From contig NZ_ANHY01000015.1 of NCBI RefSeq assembly GCF_000315795.1, forward strand, positions 62,001 through 126,000: a stretch of DNA of 64,000 nucleotides, in the 5' to 3' direction. The notes under the pieces were generated by a model. The model made no database searches. It was not told where the DNA came from and worked only from the letters and a program-made list of their open reading frames with translations. This stretch comes from Caenispirillum salinarum AK4 (GTDB taxonomy: Bacteria; Pseudomonadota; Alphaproteobacteria; Rhodospirillales; Rhodospirillaceae). Each line of letters starts with the position of its first letter. The stretch's first letter is position 1. The position numbers and the translations under genes were made by a program. This document shows, piece after piece, positions 26,279 to 35,151 of this stretch.

Positions 26279-26667
26279 GGTCCCGATTCTTTTGATCAGG
26301 TACCCACCTCCATTATCGTGGATCGGATATATTCTTCCGTATGTCAACGTCGCTTTTTCCTGCTTTTGCTTACGTCATAAGACCAAAGCACTGTCCCTTG
26401 CGCATCGATTCGCGCCTGTGTTGTCTTCCGCCGGAAAGTCTCCCGGCCGCCTTCGGCGGGACGTTGCTGCGGTGCGTAAACCCGCCATTAGGGGTCGCAA
26501 TCTTGGACTGGAAGGCGTAGACTTGAACCGTCCAAAGACGTAGACGGTCATACGCTGCCGCATCGCGGAGCGCTCCTGTGGGGTGGGGCGTCCGGCTGAC
26601 GGGCACGGGGCCGGCGGCGTCGGTGCCCGCGCGACGGACGCGCGGCAATGCTGTGAGGGGAAGCGGA
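26279..26667. other. 389-base divergent control region between the diguanylate cyclase and a LuxR-type regulator
   Basis: No gene is supported here. It is locally AT-rich between about 26285 and 26400, unlike its surroundings, as expected for promoters. It contains an ACCGTC/GACGGT inverted repeat at 26527-26548. It also holds a 12-base string, CGTAAACCCGCC (26475-26486), that recurs upstream of the receiver gene at 34686. A minus-strand TTGACA at 26347-26342 has no -10 at normal spacing. Confidence 0.5.
26527..26548. promoter_or_regulatory. Inverted repeat, possible operator upstream of the response regulator
   Basis: Six-base arms ACCGTC and GACGGT flank a 10-base spacer, giving half-sites about 16 bases apart. 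It lies 120-140 bases upstream of the LuxR-type gene, and that regulator's dimer would suit such a site. Autoregulation is a guess. Confidence 0.3.
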
Positions 26668-27369
26668 TTGAAGATCCTGATCGCTGACGACCACGAGCTG
26701 TTCCGCGACGGCCTGCGGCTGGTGCTGAGCGACCTTGGTCCCGACCTGACGGTGATCGAGGCGTCCAGCTATGACCAGACGCTGGAAATCACGAACCAGG
26801 AAGATGACCTGGACCTGGTGCTGCTGGACCTGGTGATGCCGGGCATGCCGTGGAGCGAGGGACTGGGCGCCGTCAAGCGTCGCCTGCCCAAGGTTCCGGT
26901 TGTGATCCTGTCGGCGTCGGAGGACCGGCGCCTTGTGCTGGAAGCCGTGCGGCTGGGGGCGGCCGGCTTCATTCCGAAGACGAGCAGCAGCAAGGTGATG
27001 CTGTCGGCGCTGCGGCTTGTCATGTCCGGCGGCGTCTACCTGCCGCCGGCGCTGATCGACGAGAACGCGGTCACCGGCCGCGATGCCATGGCCGGTCCCG
27101 ACCTCAGCCTGGACGCGACACCCCTGACCCCGCGCCAGCGCGAGGTGCTGGCGCTGCTGGGGCAGGGCAAGTCCAACAAGGAAATCGCGCGCATCCTCAA
27201 CCTGTCGGAAGGCACGGTGAAGCTGCACGTCACGGCGATCCTCAAGGCGCTGAACGTTTCCAACCGCACGGGTGCGGTGGTGGCGGCCTCGCGCCTGGGG
27301 CTGACCAGCCTGGAAAAGGCGGAAGCCGGCAACGCCGGCCAGACGCCGGAGGCCGTCGGCTCCAACTGA
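26668..27369 (+). CDS. LuxR/NarL-family response regulator
   Basis: A 233-residue two-component transcription regulator. Receiver domain: acidic pair D7/D8 in LIADDHE, phospho-acceptor D54 in LLDLVMPG, switch serine in ILSASED, K104 in GFIPKTS. A LuxR helix-turn-helix fills the C-terminus (LTPRQREVLALL, NKEIARIL, GTVKLHVTAIL). Translation probably starts at TTG 26668, with GGGGAAG about 5 bases upstream; a GTG at 26653 is the alternative. The overall look is like the AgmR/ErbR group. No histidine kinase is adjacent. It is divergent from the diguanylate cyclase operon. Confidence 0.88.
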   Translation: MKILIADDHELFRDGLRLVLSDLGPDLTVIEASSYDQTLEITNQEDDLDLVLLDLVMPGMPWSEGLGAVKRRLPKVPVVILSASEDRRLVLEAVRLGAAGFIPKTSSSKVMLSALRLVMSGGVYLPPALIDENAVTGRDAMAGPDLSLDATPLTPRQREVLALLGQGKSNKEIARILNLSEGTVKLHVTAILKALNVSNRTGAVVAASRLGLTSLEKAEAGNAGQTPEAVGSN

Positions 27370-27505
27370 CGGACCGATACATGCTCCGCCGAGGGGCGGG
27401 GAGGGGGGCACGTCGCCGGGCCGCAGGGTCCGGCGATGCGCGTTTCCCGGCTGGGGAGAGGCTGCCGGAGCCTTCGGATGCGTTTGCGCCGTGGGGCGTC
27501 AGGCG

Positions 27506-29377
27506 TCAGGCGTCCGCCACGTCCGCCGGCCGCACCTCGCGCGCGGCCAGCTTGTCGGGGGCGGCCTTGGCTTCCTTCTTCAACTCGGCGATCAGCGAGC
27601 TGATTTCGTCCAGCGAGCCCGGTGCGTGGCCGGCGGGGATGAGCACCATGGCCGCCGAGGCGGACAGCAGCGGCATGCGGCGCATCTCGCTCTCGCGGTT
27701 CTTCGCGATGATGAAGCCCTCTCGCCGCGCGTCCTCGTCATAGAAGCTTTCCACGTCATGGCGGAAACGGTCGATGGCGTGGCGGACCATGGCCTCGGCC
27801 GTCTCGAAGGACGTGTTGCGGAACGCCGCGAAGAAGTCGTCGCCGCCCACGTGGCCGATGAACGTGTCCTGCTTGGGCAGGTCGGAGCGCATGATGTCGG
27901 CGAACAGGGTGATGGCACGGTCGCCCTGGCGGAAGCCGTACTTGTCGTTGAACGGCTTGAAGTTGTCGAAGTCGATGTAGGCGACCACATAGGACGCCTC
28001 GGCCTCGGCCAGCGCCTTGCCCAGGTATTCGTTGATGAGGTTGTTGCCGGGCAGCTTGGTCAGCGGGTTCTGGTCGCGGGCCAGCGCCAGGTTCTTTTCC
28101 GAGATGACGCGCAGCAGCGACCGGGCGGACAGGAACCCGACGTACTTGTTGTCGTCGATGATGATGATGCCCTCGCTGTCCTCGCTGCCCGCCGAATAGA
28201 CGTCGAGGATGCTTTCGGCCTTGGTGTTGATGTCGGCCACCGGGCACTTCCACACGAAGTCCTTCAGCTTGCGGCCGAAGGCCTTGTTGCTCATCAGCTC
28301 CTTGCCGTAGAGCGAGTAGGTGTAGTCCTTGAGGTCCAGCTCGCGGATGATGCCCAGCGGCTCGTGGTGTTCGTCCACCACCGGAAAGAAGGTGGACGTC
28401 TTGTCCTGGCGGAAGCGGTCGAACACGGCGGTCATCTCGACGCCGTAGACGATGGGCTCGATGGGCTCGATCCACTGGGCGATGAGCTTCTGGTCGCCCG
28501 TGCCGCCCTTGCGCCGGTCGCGCGACGCCATGGCCTCCACCACCGGATAAAGCGTCGCGAGCGCGCCGGTCTCGGTGACCGGATGCTGGATCAGGAAGCC
28601 CTGCACGAGGTCGATGCCGATGTCCTTGCAGATGTAGAACTCGACCTCGCTCTCAACGCCCTCAGCCACCACCAGGATGCCCAGCAGGTGGGCGACGTTG
28701 ACCATGTGCGACAGGAACAGCTTCTTGCGGCTGTCGCTTTCGATGCCGTCGATGAAGAAGCGGTCGATCTTGATGTATTCCGGCTGGGCGAAGTACAACA
28801 GCGGCATGCCGGAATAGCCGGCGCCGAAATCGTCGACGGCGATCTTGCCGCACAGGCCCCGCAGGGTGGCCAGCGCGTCGTGTCCCTCGGGCTCGGCGGT
28901 GCCGGCGTGGTGCTCGCTGATCTCGATGATCAGGGCGCCTTCGGTCAGGCGGGCGGCGCGCAGGACCTGCCGCAGGCCCCGGCCGTAGGTGTCGAGGTGC
29001 GACAGCGTGCGTCCGTCGACGTTGAGGAACAGTTTCAGGTCGCGGTGATGATGCAGGGCGGCGAACTTGCGCACCGCCAGGTCGGCGATCACCACTTCCA
29101 TCTCGGCCAGGCATCCGTCGCTTGCGCAGGCGTCCAGGAACGCCTTGATGGAGTCGAAGCCGGCGGCCTCGGTGCCGCGCACAAGCGCCTCGTAGCCCAG
29201 GCACCGGCCGGTGTGGATGTTGACGATGGGCTGCAGCGCCACGTCCAGCATCTGCGCGACGGTCAGCCAGCGCGGGCCGAGCACTGGGCTGCCGCCGCGC
29301 CGGGTGAAGGCTCCCGCGAAGTGGCTGTCTCGGGTCGGCTGGGTTGCCTGATGAATGCTCGAGAGCCCGGTGAACAC
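27506..29377 (-). CDS. EAL-CBS-GGDEF cyclic di-GMP signalling protein
   Basis: A 623-residue cytoplasmic protein with its phosphodiesterase domain first. EAL residues are present: YEALVRG, LFLNVD, IIEISEHH, VDDFGAGYSG, IKIDRFF and VVAEGVE, so c-di-GMP hydrolysis is plausible. A CBS pair follows at about 300-430 (STFFPVVDEHHEPLGIIREL; SEGIIIIDDNKYVGFLS). Then comes a GGDEF-like domain whose signature is GGDDF, with no clear I-site. The third-position change E to D makes cyclase activity doubtful; it may bind GTP as a regulator. It starts at GTG 29377, with GGAGG 5 bases upstream. Confidence 0.9.
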   Translation of the reverse strand: MFTGLSSIHQATQPTRDSHFAGAFTRRGGSPVLGPRWLTVAQMLDVALQPIVNIHTGRCLGYEALVRGTEAAGFDSIKAFLDACASDGCLAEMEVVIADLAVRKFAALHHHRDLKLFLNVDGRTLSHLDTYGRGLRQVLRAARLTEGALIIEISEHHAGTAEPEGHDALATLRGLCGKIAVDDFGAGYSGMPLLYFAQPEYIKIDRFFIDGIESDSRKKLFLSHMVNVAHLLGILVVAEGVESEVEFYICKDIGIDLVQGFLIQHPVTETGALATLYPVVEAMASRDRRKGGTGDQKLIAQWIEPIEPIVYGVEMTAVFDRFRQDKTSTFFPVVDEHHEPLGIIRELDLKDYTYSLYGKELMSNKAFGRKLKDFVWKCPVADINTKAESILDVYSAGSEDSEGIIIIDDNKYVGFLSARSLLRVISEKNLALARDQNPLTKLPGNNLINEYLGKALAEAEASYVVAYIDFDNFKPFNDKYGFRQGDRAITLFADIMRSDLPKQDTFIGHVGGDDFFAAFRNTSFETAEAMVRHAIDRFRHDVESFYDEDARREGFIIAKNRESEMRRMPLLSASAAMVLIPAGHAPGSLDEISSLIAELKKEAKAAPDKLAAREVRPADVADA

Positions 29378-29573
29378 CTGAGCCTCCGCTTGTGGCCGCG
29401 ATGGGACTATAAGGAACCGCCCCTGTTTAATCTCCCAGCAGGGGTAGCAGGGTCAACTTTCGGCGCAGCGGGACACAAAAATTTCACTGCCGCGGCGCTG
29501 CTTTGCAACTTTATGACGGCCTCCGTTCAACCGCAGGGTTCGGAGGCCCTGAGGAATATGAGGGGATTGGCGC

Positions 29574-30899
29574 GTGGCGCAGAAGAAACCGTATCGTGGA
29601 AGGCGCGGTCAGAAGCGGGCGGCACCGGGGGCGCCGGTCTCGGTGGTGGTCGACACCATCGGGGCGCGCGGCGACGGCATCGCGACTCGGTCGGATACCG
29701 GCGAGCGGCTCTACATTCCGGGCGTCCTGCCCGGCGAGCATGTGACGGTGCGCCCCGGCGAGCCCCGCGGCGACGGCCGGTCGGCCCGGCTGGAGGCGGT
29801 GGATGCCGCGGCGCCCGAGCGCGTGGAGCCGCCGTGCCCGCATTTCGGCCGTTGCGGCGGCTGCGCTCTCCAGCACATGGCGCCCGAGGCCCTGGCGCTC
29901 TGGAAGCGCGACCTTGTGGTGCAGGCGCTGGGCCGTCGGGGTTTCGATGCCGAGCAGACCAGCGGCGTGGCAGCGACCTTGTCCCTTCCGGCGGGCACGC
30001 GGCGACGCGCCACCTTCGCGATCAAGGGCCAGGGCGGTGGTGCTGTGCTGGGTTTCAATGCCCGTGCCAGCCATGCCGTGGTGCCCATCGAGACCTGCCT
30101 TCTGCCGTCGGACGCCTTGCGGGCCCTGGTGGCGCCCTTGCGGGACCTGATCCGCACGGTGCCGCTGCCGCGCAAGGGCGGCGACTGCGCCGTGACGCTC
30201 ACCGACACGGGCGCCGACGTGGTGCTCGACCTGGGGGCGGAGCCGGACCTGGAGACGCGCGAGCGGCTGGCCGCCTTCGCCGCCGCGCACGACCTGGCCC
30301 GCCTGTCCCTGCGCATCGACGGAGGCCCGCCAGAGCCGGCGGCAGCGCGGCGCCTGCCCGAGGTGCGCCTGGGCGGACGTCTGGTGGCGCTGCCGGCGGG
30401 CGGGTTCCTTCAGCCCTCGCGTGAGGGCGAGGCGGCGCTGGTCGATCATGTGCTGCGGGCGGTGGAGGCAGCGCCGCCCGGGCCGGTGGCCGACCTGTTC
30501 GGCGGCATCGGCACGTTCGCACTGCCCCTGCATGGGGCGGGGCGGGTGGTGCATCTGGCCGAGGGCGCGGCCGAGGCCGTCGGCGCGGTGTCGGCGCTGG
30601 GACTGGACGGGCTGACGGCCGAGCACCGCGACCTGTTCGAGCGGCCGCTGGGAGCCAAGGGGCTGAAGCGGTTCGCGGCGGTTGTCTTCGACCCGCCGCG
30701 GGCCGGCGCCCAGGCGCAGGCGGCGGAACTGGCCGCCCACGGTCCGGGCGTGGTGGTGGCGGTGTCGTGCAACCCCGCCACCTTCGCCCGCGATGCCCGT
30801 CTGCTGGTGGACGGCGGCTACACGATGGAAAGCGTCGTGCCCGTCGACCAGTTCCCCTGGGCCGCCCACGTGGAGGTGGTGGCCGTTTTCCGGCGGTGA
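29574..30899 (+). CDS. TrmA/RlmCD-family RNA uracil-C5 methyltransferase
   Basis: Methylates a uridine at C5 in rRNA or tRNA using SAM. A 441-residue protein with a basic tail, a TRAM domain (about 20-80, IPGVLPGEHVTVRPGE), and an iron-sulfur cluster cysteine set C-x5-C-x2-C (PCPHFGRCGGC) plus a later Cys near IETCLLP. The Rossmann domain has DLFGGIGTFALPL, FDPPRAG, and VSCNPATFARD with the catalytic cysteine. The start is GTG 29574. Which uridine is modified (RlmC, RlmD or TrmA type) is not clear from sequence alone. Confidence 0.9.
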   Translation: MAQKKPYRGRRGQKRAAPGAPVSVVVDTIGARGDGIATRSDTGERLYIPGVLPGEHVTVRPGEPRGDGRSARLEAVDAAAPERVEPPCPHFGRCGGCALQHMAPEALALWKRDLVVQALGRRGFDAEQTSGVAATLSLPAGTRRRATFAIKGQGGGAVLGFNARASHAVVPIETCLLPSDALRALVAPLRDLIRTVPLPRKGGDCAVTLTDTGADVVLDLGAEPDLETRERLAAFAAAHDLARLSLRIDGGPPEPAAARRLPEVRLGGRLVALPAGGFLQPSREGEAALVDHVLRAVEAAPPGPVADLFGGIGTFALPLHGAGRVVHLAEGAAEAVGAVSALGLDGLTAEHRDLFERPLGAKGLKRFAAVVFDPPRAGAQAQAAELAAHGPGVVVAVSCNPATFARDARLLVDGGYTMESVVPVDQFPWAAHVEVVAVFRR

Positions 30900-30900
30900 T

Positions 30901-33096
30901 TCAGGCCCTGGCGCCCGATGTCGCCGCGGCGCCCGGCCCCTGGCGGCTCTTCCACACCGTCCAGGCGAACAGGGCGAAGACCACCGCCACGCCGGTGAAG
31001 TCGACCAGCAGGTTGGCGGGCCACACGCAGGCGACGCCGGCGGCGAAGCTGACCGGGCGCAGCAGCAGCGGTAGCCTGGCCTCCATCCAGCCGTCCATGC
31101 CGGCGGCCATGCCGTAGATGCCGACCAGCGCGAACAGGAACACCTCGAACGCCGCACCCCAGTCTCCCGACAAGAGCGGCGTGTAGGCGAACAGCACCGG
31201 CACGATGTACAGGCCCTTGGCGATCTTCCAGCTTGTCAGGCCGGTGCGCATGGGGTCGGAGTTGCCAATGGCCGCCGCCGTGAAGGCCGCCAGGCACACC
31301 GGCGGGGTGACGTTGCTGTCCTGGCTGAGCCAGAAGATGATCATGTGCGCCGACAGAAGCGCCGCCGTCATCACCGCCGGGTTCACCACCAGGTCGCGCA
31401 GGGCGGCCCGGATTTCCAGCGGCAGGTTCATCAGCAGCTCTTTCGCCTCGGCCACCGGCATGGGCGCGGCCAGCTTGGCGGCGGCGTCGGGGGCGGAGAT
31501 CATCATGATCGCCTGCGCCTGGGCGCCCAATTGCCCGCCGGCGATCATGTCGATGACCGTGCTGTCGGCGATCATGTCGCGCAGCGCCGGCGCGGACAGG
31601 GTCGCCAGCACGATGTAGGCGGCCGTCACCGGCAGGCCCATGCCCAGCACCAGCGAGGCCAGGGCGATCAGGGCGATGGCGATCAGCAGGTTGCCCCCCG
31701 CCCAGTCGGCGATCATCAGGCTGAAGGTGTTGCCGACGCCGGCGGTGACGATGACGTTGATCACCAGCCCGACAGCGCACAGCAGCACCGCCGTCATCAC
31801 CATGTTGCGCGCGCCGTGGGCCAGGGCCTCGACGATCGCCTTGGGGCCCATGGGCGTGCGCGTCAGCCAACTGGCGGCGATGACCGTGGCGATGCCGATG
31901 GCGGCGGCATAGGTGGGCGTGAAGCCGTTCACCAGCAGCACGATCAGCACGATGATGGGAATGATGAACGACGCGCCGCGCTCCTTGGTGGTCTGCCACA
32001 GGCCCGGGCCGTCGTAGGCCTGGGGCTCCAGGCCCTGGCGGCGTGCCTCGATGCGGACGAAGAAGCCGACGGAGGCGAAGTAGAGCAGGGCGGGCAGCGC
32101 GGCGACGGCGATGATCTGCTCATACGGCAGCTGGGTGTAGCTGGCCATGACGAAGGCGCCCGCACCCATGATCGGCGGCATGAGCTGGCCGCCGGTGGAG
32201 CTGGAGGCCTCCACCGCGCCGGCGAAGCGGGCGGGGAAGCCGGCGCGCTTCATCATGGGAATGGTGATCACGCCGGTGGACGCCGTGTTGGCGACGGCCG
32301 AGCCCGAGATGGTGCCGGTGAGGCCCGAGGCGATGACCGCCACCAGGCCGGGGCCGCCGACCAGTCGCCCGGCGGCGGCGCGCGACAGGTCGATGATGTA
32401 TTCGCCCGCGCCCGAGCGCACCAGGAAGGCGCCGAAGATGATGAACAGGAAGACGTAGGTGGAGCTGATGCTGGCGATCGTCCCGAACAGGGCGAAGTCG
32501 CCGTAGAGGGAGCGGAACAGCACCGTCTCCCACGTCAGGCCCTTGAACTGGAAGACGCCCTCGACGTACTGACCCCACCAGCCCACGTAGGACAGAGAGG
32601 CGACGATGAGGATGGGAATCACCCAGCCGGTCGCCCGGCGGGTGAGTTCGATGGCGCACAGGATCAGCGCCACGCCCGCCGTCCAGTCCAGCGCCGTCAG
32701 CCGCACGCCGCGGTCGTAGATGGCGCTTTCGGCGGTGGCGACGTGGAAGGCGGCGGCGACCGCCACCAGCCCCAGCGTCAGGTCCGCCCAGCGCCAGAAG
32801 CCCGGTGCCTTCTCGCGCGCCCGCTTGCTGAAGGGGAAGTACAGCGCGCACAGGAAGGCGAAGCCGCCGAAGTGGAAGGCGTTGCGCTCCAGTTCCGACA
32901 ACTCGGGGAACAGCGCCAGGTAGATGTGCCCGACCGCCAGCAGGAACCCGACGGCAAAGCCCACGAGAAGCCAGCGGCGCGGCAGGCCGGCGTCGTCCGG
33001 CGGCGGCGGGCTCGGCTGCTTCTGCGCCTCGGCGGTGTCCTCGGCGCTGGGCTCCGGCGGCTCCTTGGGATCGCGGGTGCGGGCCGTCTTGGGCAT
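30901..33096 (-). CDS. TRAP transporter fused permease (4TM/12TM, TAXI type)
   Basis: Inner-membrane TRAP permease of 731 residues in which the small and large membrane subunits are fused, typical of TAXI systems. The N-terminus is polar and proline-rich (1-50), then about sixteen hydrophobic segments. Family stretches include GLTGTISGSAVANTASTG, ASSSTGGQLMPPIMGAGAF and GMGLPVTAAYIV. It probably imports an organic acid with a sodium gradient. The cognate binding protein is 170 bases upstream on the same strand. ATG 33096 was chosen; GGGAG lies about 12 bases ahead, rather far. Confidence 0.92.
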   Translation of the reverse strand: MPKTARTRDPKEPPEPSAEDTAEAQKQPSPPPPDDAGLPRRWLLVGFAVGFLLAVGHIYLALFPELSELERNAFHFGGFAFLCALYFPFSKRAREKAPGFWRWADLTLGLVAVAAAFHVATAESAIYDRGVRLTALDWTAGVALILCAIELTRRATGWVIPILIVASLSYVGWWGQYVEGVFQFKGLTWETVLFRSLYGDFALFGTIASISSTYVFLFIIFGAFLVRSGAGEYIIDLSRAAAGRLVGGPGLVAVIASGLTGTISGSAVANTASTGVITIPMMKRAGFPARFAGAVEASSSTGGQLMPPIMGAGAFVMASYTQLPYEQIIAVAALPALLYFASVGFFVRIEARRQGLEPQAYDGPGLWQTTKERGASFIIPIIVLIVLLVNGFTPTYAAAIGIATVIAASWLTRTPMGPKAIVEALAHGARNMVMTAVLLCAVGLVINVIVTAGVGNTFSLMIADWAGGNLLIAIALIALASLVLGMGLPVTAAYIVLATLSAPALRDMIADSTVIDMIAGGQLGAQAQAIMMISAPDAAAKLAAPMPVAEAKELLMNLPLEIRAALRDLVVNPAVMTAALLSAHMIIFWLSQDSNVTPPVCLAAFTAAAIGNSDPMRTGLTSWKIAKGLYIVPVLFAYTPLLSGDWGAAFEVFLFALVGIYGMAAGMDGWMEARLPLLLRPVSFAAGVACVWPANLLVDFTGVAVVFALFAWTVWKSRQGPGAAATSGARA

Positions 33097-33204
33097 GGAC
33101 TGCGGATCTCCCTGCTCCGCCGCGCCGGTTTGTCGTGTCGGTCGCACGACGGCGACAGCGACGGCGCGGGCGCGCGGCGGCGGTCTGTTCGTTTCGAAAC
33201 GGCT

Positions 33205-33235
33205 CCCGCCCCGGTGCTCGGGGCGCCGGGGCGGG
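33205..33235 (-). other. Intercistronic hairpin between TAXI binding protein and TRAP permease
   Basis: Perfect 10-base-pair arms CCCGCCCCGG and CCGGGGCGGG with an 11-base loop and no following T-run. Placed between a binding-protein gene and its permease, it is likely to stabilise the upstream mRNA or partly stop transcription, giving more binding protein than permease. The neighbouring GTTTCGAAAC at 33191-33200 is a perfect palindrome. Confidence 0.6.
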
Positions 33236-33266
33236 GTCCGGTGACATGCGGATCAGCCGGCGGCGC

Positions 33267-34298
33267 TTACTTCGCCATCAGCTTTTCCGGGATCTCCACG
33301 CCCTGCTCCGCGTAGTAGCGGGCGGCACCCGGGTGCAGCGGGGCCGGCAGGCCGGCGATGGCCTTCTCCAGCGCCATGGCCTTGGTGGCCGGGTGGATCG
33401 CCTGCAGGAAGGGCAGGTTCTCGTAGACGGTCTTGGTGATCAGGTAGACGTGCTCTTCCGGCACGTCGGCATGGACCGCCAGGAAGTTGGGCTGGGCGAT
33501 GGTGTTCCACTCCGCCTCCTGGCCCGGATACGTCCCGGCGGGGATGGTGTAGCGGCTCCACAGGTCCATCTCGCCGTTGGCTTCGGCCACCTGCTCGTCG
33601 GTGAAGTCCAGCGGCGCCACCGAGCCGCCGGCCGCGGCCATCAGCTGCGTCACCGCGCCCACCGGCACGCCGGCGGGGGTGGAGATGCCCGCCACCTGGC
33701 CGTTCTGCAGCGCCTCGGCCGAGGGGGTGTAGCCAGCGTACATCAGGTCGAAGTGCTCGTCGATGTCGACGCCCAGGTTGCCCAGGATGGTGCGGTTGGA
33801 GCCCAGCGTGCCCGAATTCTGGCGGCCCAGGGCGACCTTGGCGCCTTCCGGCAGGTTGACGAAATCGCTCATGGTGCCGCTGTCGCGGTGCTCGTCGTCG
33901 ACGACGAAGTGCTCCACGTTCTGCCACAGCATGGAGACGCTGCGCAGATGATCCTGCTTGCCCTCCTGCTCCAGCGGGCCGACGCCCTGGGCGGCGTAGT
34001 AGCCGTACAGGCCCTGGAGAATGGCGAACTGCGCCTGCTTCTCGCGGATCAGCTTGATGTTCTCGCCCGAGCCGGCCGAGTTGATGGCCGACATGCCGAT
34101 GCCTTCGCCCGGCTGCAGCTTGACCTTGGTCAGGGTCGCAAGCGCGACGCCGACGGGGTAGTACGTGCCGCCGGTGGAGGCGGTGGCGAGCAGGTAGTTG
34201 GTGTCCTGCGCCCGCGCATCCTGCACATCGGCAACCGTCAGGCCAAGACCCAGACCGGCGATGGCGGTGGCGGCGACGAACCCACGCCTGGAGATCAT
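33267..34298 (-). CDS. TAXI-family TRAP transporter solute-binding protein
   Basis: Periplasmic receptor of 343 residues for the TRAP permease encoded downstream. The signal peptide starts MISRRGFVAATAIAG; the twin arginine followed by hydrophobic residues and cleavage near ARAQ suggests possible Tat export. TAXI-family features include LATASTGGTYYPVGVALA at the mature N-terminus and SAGSGENIKLIREKQAQFA. ATG 34298 has a clean GGAGGA 7 bases upstream. Substrates of this group include glutamate/glutamine-like acids, but the ligand here cannot be read. Confidence 0.92.
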   Translation of the reverse strand: MISRRGFVAATAIAGLGLGLTVADVQDARAQDTNYLLATASTGGTYYPVGVALATLTKVKLQPGEGIGMSAINSAGSGENIKLIREKQAQFAILQGLYGYYAAQGVGPLEQEGKQDHLRSVSMLWQNVEHFVVDDEHRDSGTMSDFVNLPEGAKVALGRQNSGTLGSNRTILGNLGVDIDEHFDLMYAGYTPSAEALQNGQVAGISTPAGVPVGAVTQLMAAAGGSVAPLDFTDEQVAEANGEMDLWSRYTIPAGTYPGQEAEWNTIAQPNFLAVHADVPEEHVYLITKTVYENLPFLQAIHPATKAMALEKAIAGLPAPLHPGAARYYAEQGVEIPEKLMAK

Positions 34299-34685
34299 GC
34301 GGTATTCCTCCCGTTGGACAAGTTTTTGCGACGGCAGGCCGCGGACCGGCAACGCCTCCCGCGCCCCAATCCCGACCGCCGTACTGGCTCTTTCGAGGGT
34401 AAGCGCTTGAACAGCCATGTCAACGCGCATTCACGTTGGCGCGAATGTTGCGCCGCCGCATCGCGGTGCGCGTGCAGCCGTCTGGGATTAGGGCGGGGTG
34501 GCGGACTCCTTCGGCGGTGCTGTGCATCCAAATAACGGCTCTGGCTGCCCGACACTACAGTTGCAGTATCGAAACGACTGAACCTTGGCGCTGTACAGGG
34601 TGTTCGGTATGGAATTACCCTTTTTCATTCCCAGGCCGTAAACCCGCCGTGTATCGGCGCCACGCGATGTCCCTCCGGGCACAGC
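34299..34685. other. 387-base divergent region between the TAXI gene and the receiver gene
   Basis: No gene is supported. It holds the second copy of CGTAAACCCGCC at 34637-34648, 38-49 bases before the receiver start. AT content rises around 34540-34640. I see no convincing -35/-10 pair. Confidence 0.4.
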
Positions 34686-35102
34686 ATGAAGAGAGTCCTC
34701 GAGATGAGCCAGTTCCTGAAGCCCTTCCTCGTCGCCCTCGACGGCCATCCGGAAGTTGCCGACATGATTGCCGAAAGCGCCGAGGCGGAGGGGTTCGATG
34801 CGGTGGCGTTACAGGATCGGCGCCTGCTTGAAACCGCCGTGGCCGTGGCGGCGGCCGACGTGCTGGTGGTGGATCTGGACGCCGCGGACCGGGCGCTGGC
34901 GGCGCTGAGCAGGCGCCCTGAACAGGAGCGGCCGCCGCGGGTCATCCTCATGACCGATGCCGCGATTTCGGGCGCCGCCACGCCCGTGGGACTCGCGGCC
35001 GAGGTGGTGGCGACGCTGCACAAGCCGCTCACCGACGTCGGCCTGACCGATGCGCTGCGCGAGGCGCTCGCGGCGGTGCGGGCCGACGGCACCGGGCGCT
35101 GA
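34686..35102 (+). CDS. Stand-alone receiver-like protein with a degenerate active site
   Basis: A 138-residue protein with the alternating beta-alpha pattern of a response-regulator receiver and no output domain. A phospho-acceptor-like aspartate lies in DVLVVDLDAAD, a switch threonine in VILMTDAA, and a lysine in TLHKPLTD. The first strand has ALDGHPE, so the usual acidic pair is reduced to one residue, and the MP after the acceptor is missing. It may be an atypical or phosphorylation-independent receiver. ATG 34704 is an alternative start. Confidence 0.65.
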   Translation: MKRVLEMSQFLKPFLVALDGHPEVADMIAESAEAEGFDAVALQDRRLLETAVAVAAADVLVVDLDAADRALAALSRRPEQERPPRVILMTDAAISGAATPVGLAAEVVATLHKPLTDVGLTDALREALAAVRADGTGR

Positions 35103-35151
35103 TGCCTCGGCGGCACTGGATTTTCCGCCTTCCAGCCCCCACACTCACGGC

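Noticed and set aside
26319-26347. TTGACA on the minus strand as a housekeeping promoter for the diguanylate cyclase
   Set aside because: No -10-like hexamer lies 16-19 bases away; the nearest AT-rich hexamers are at 10 and 24 bases.
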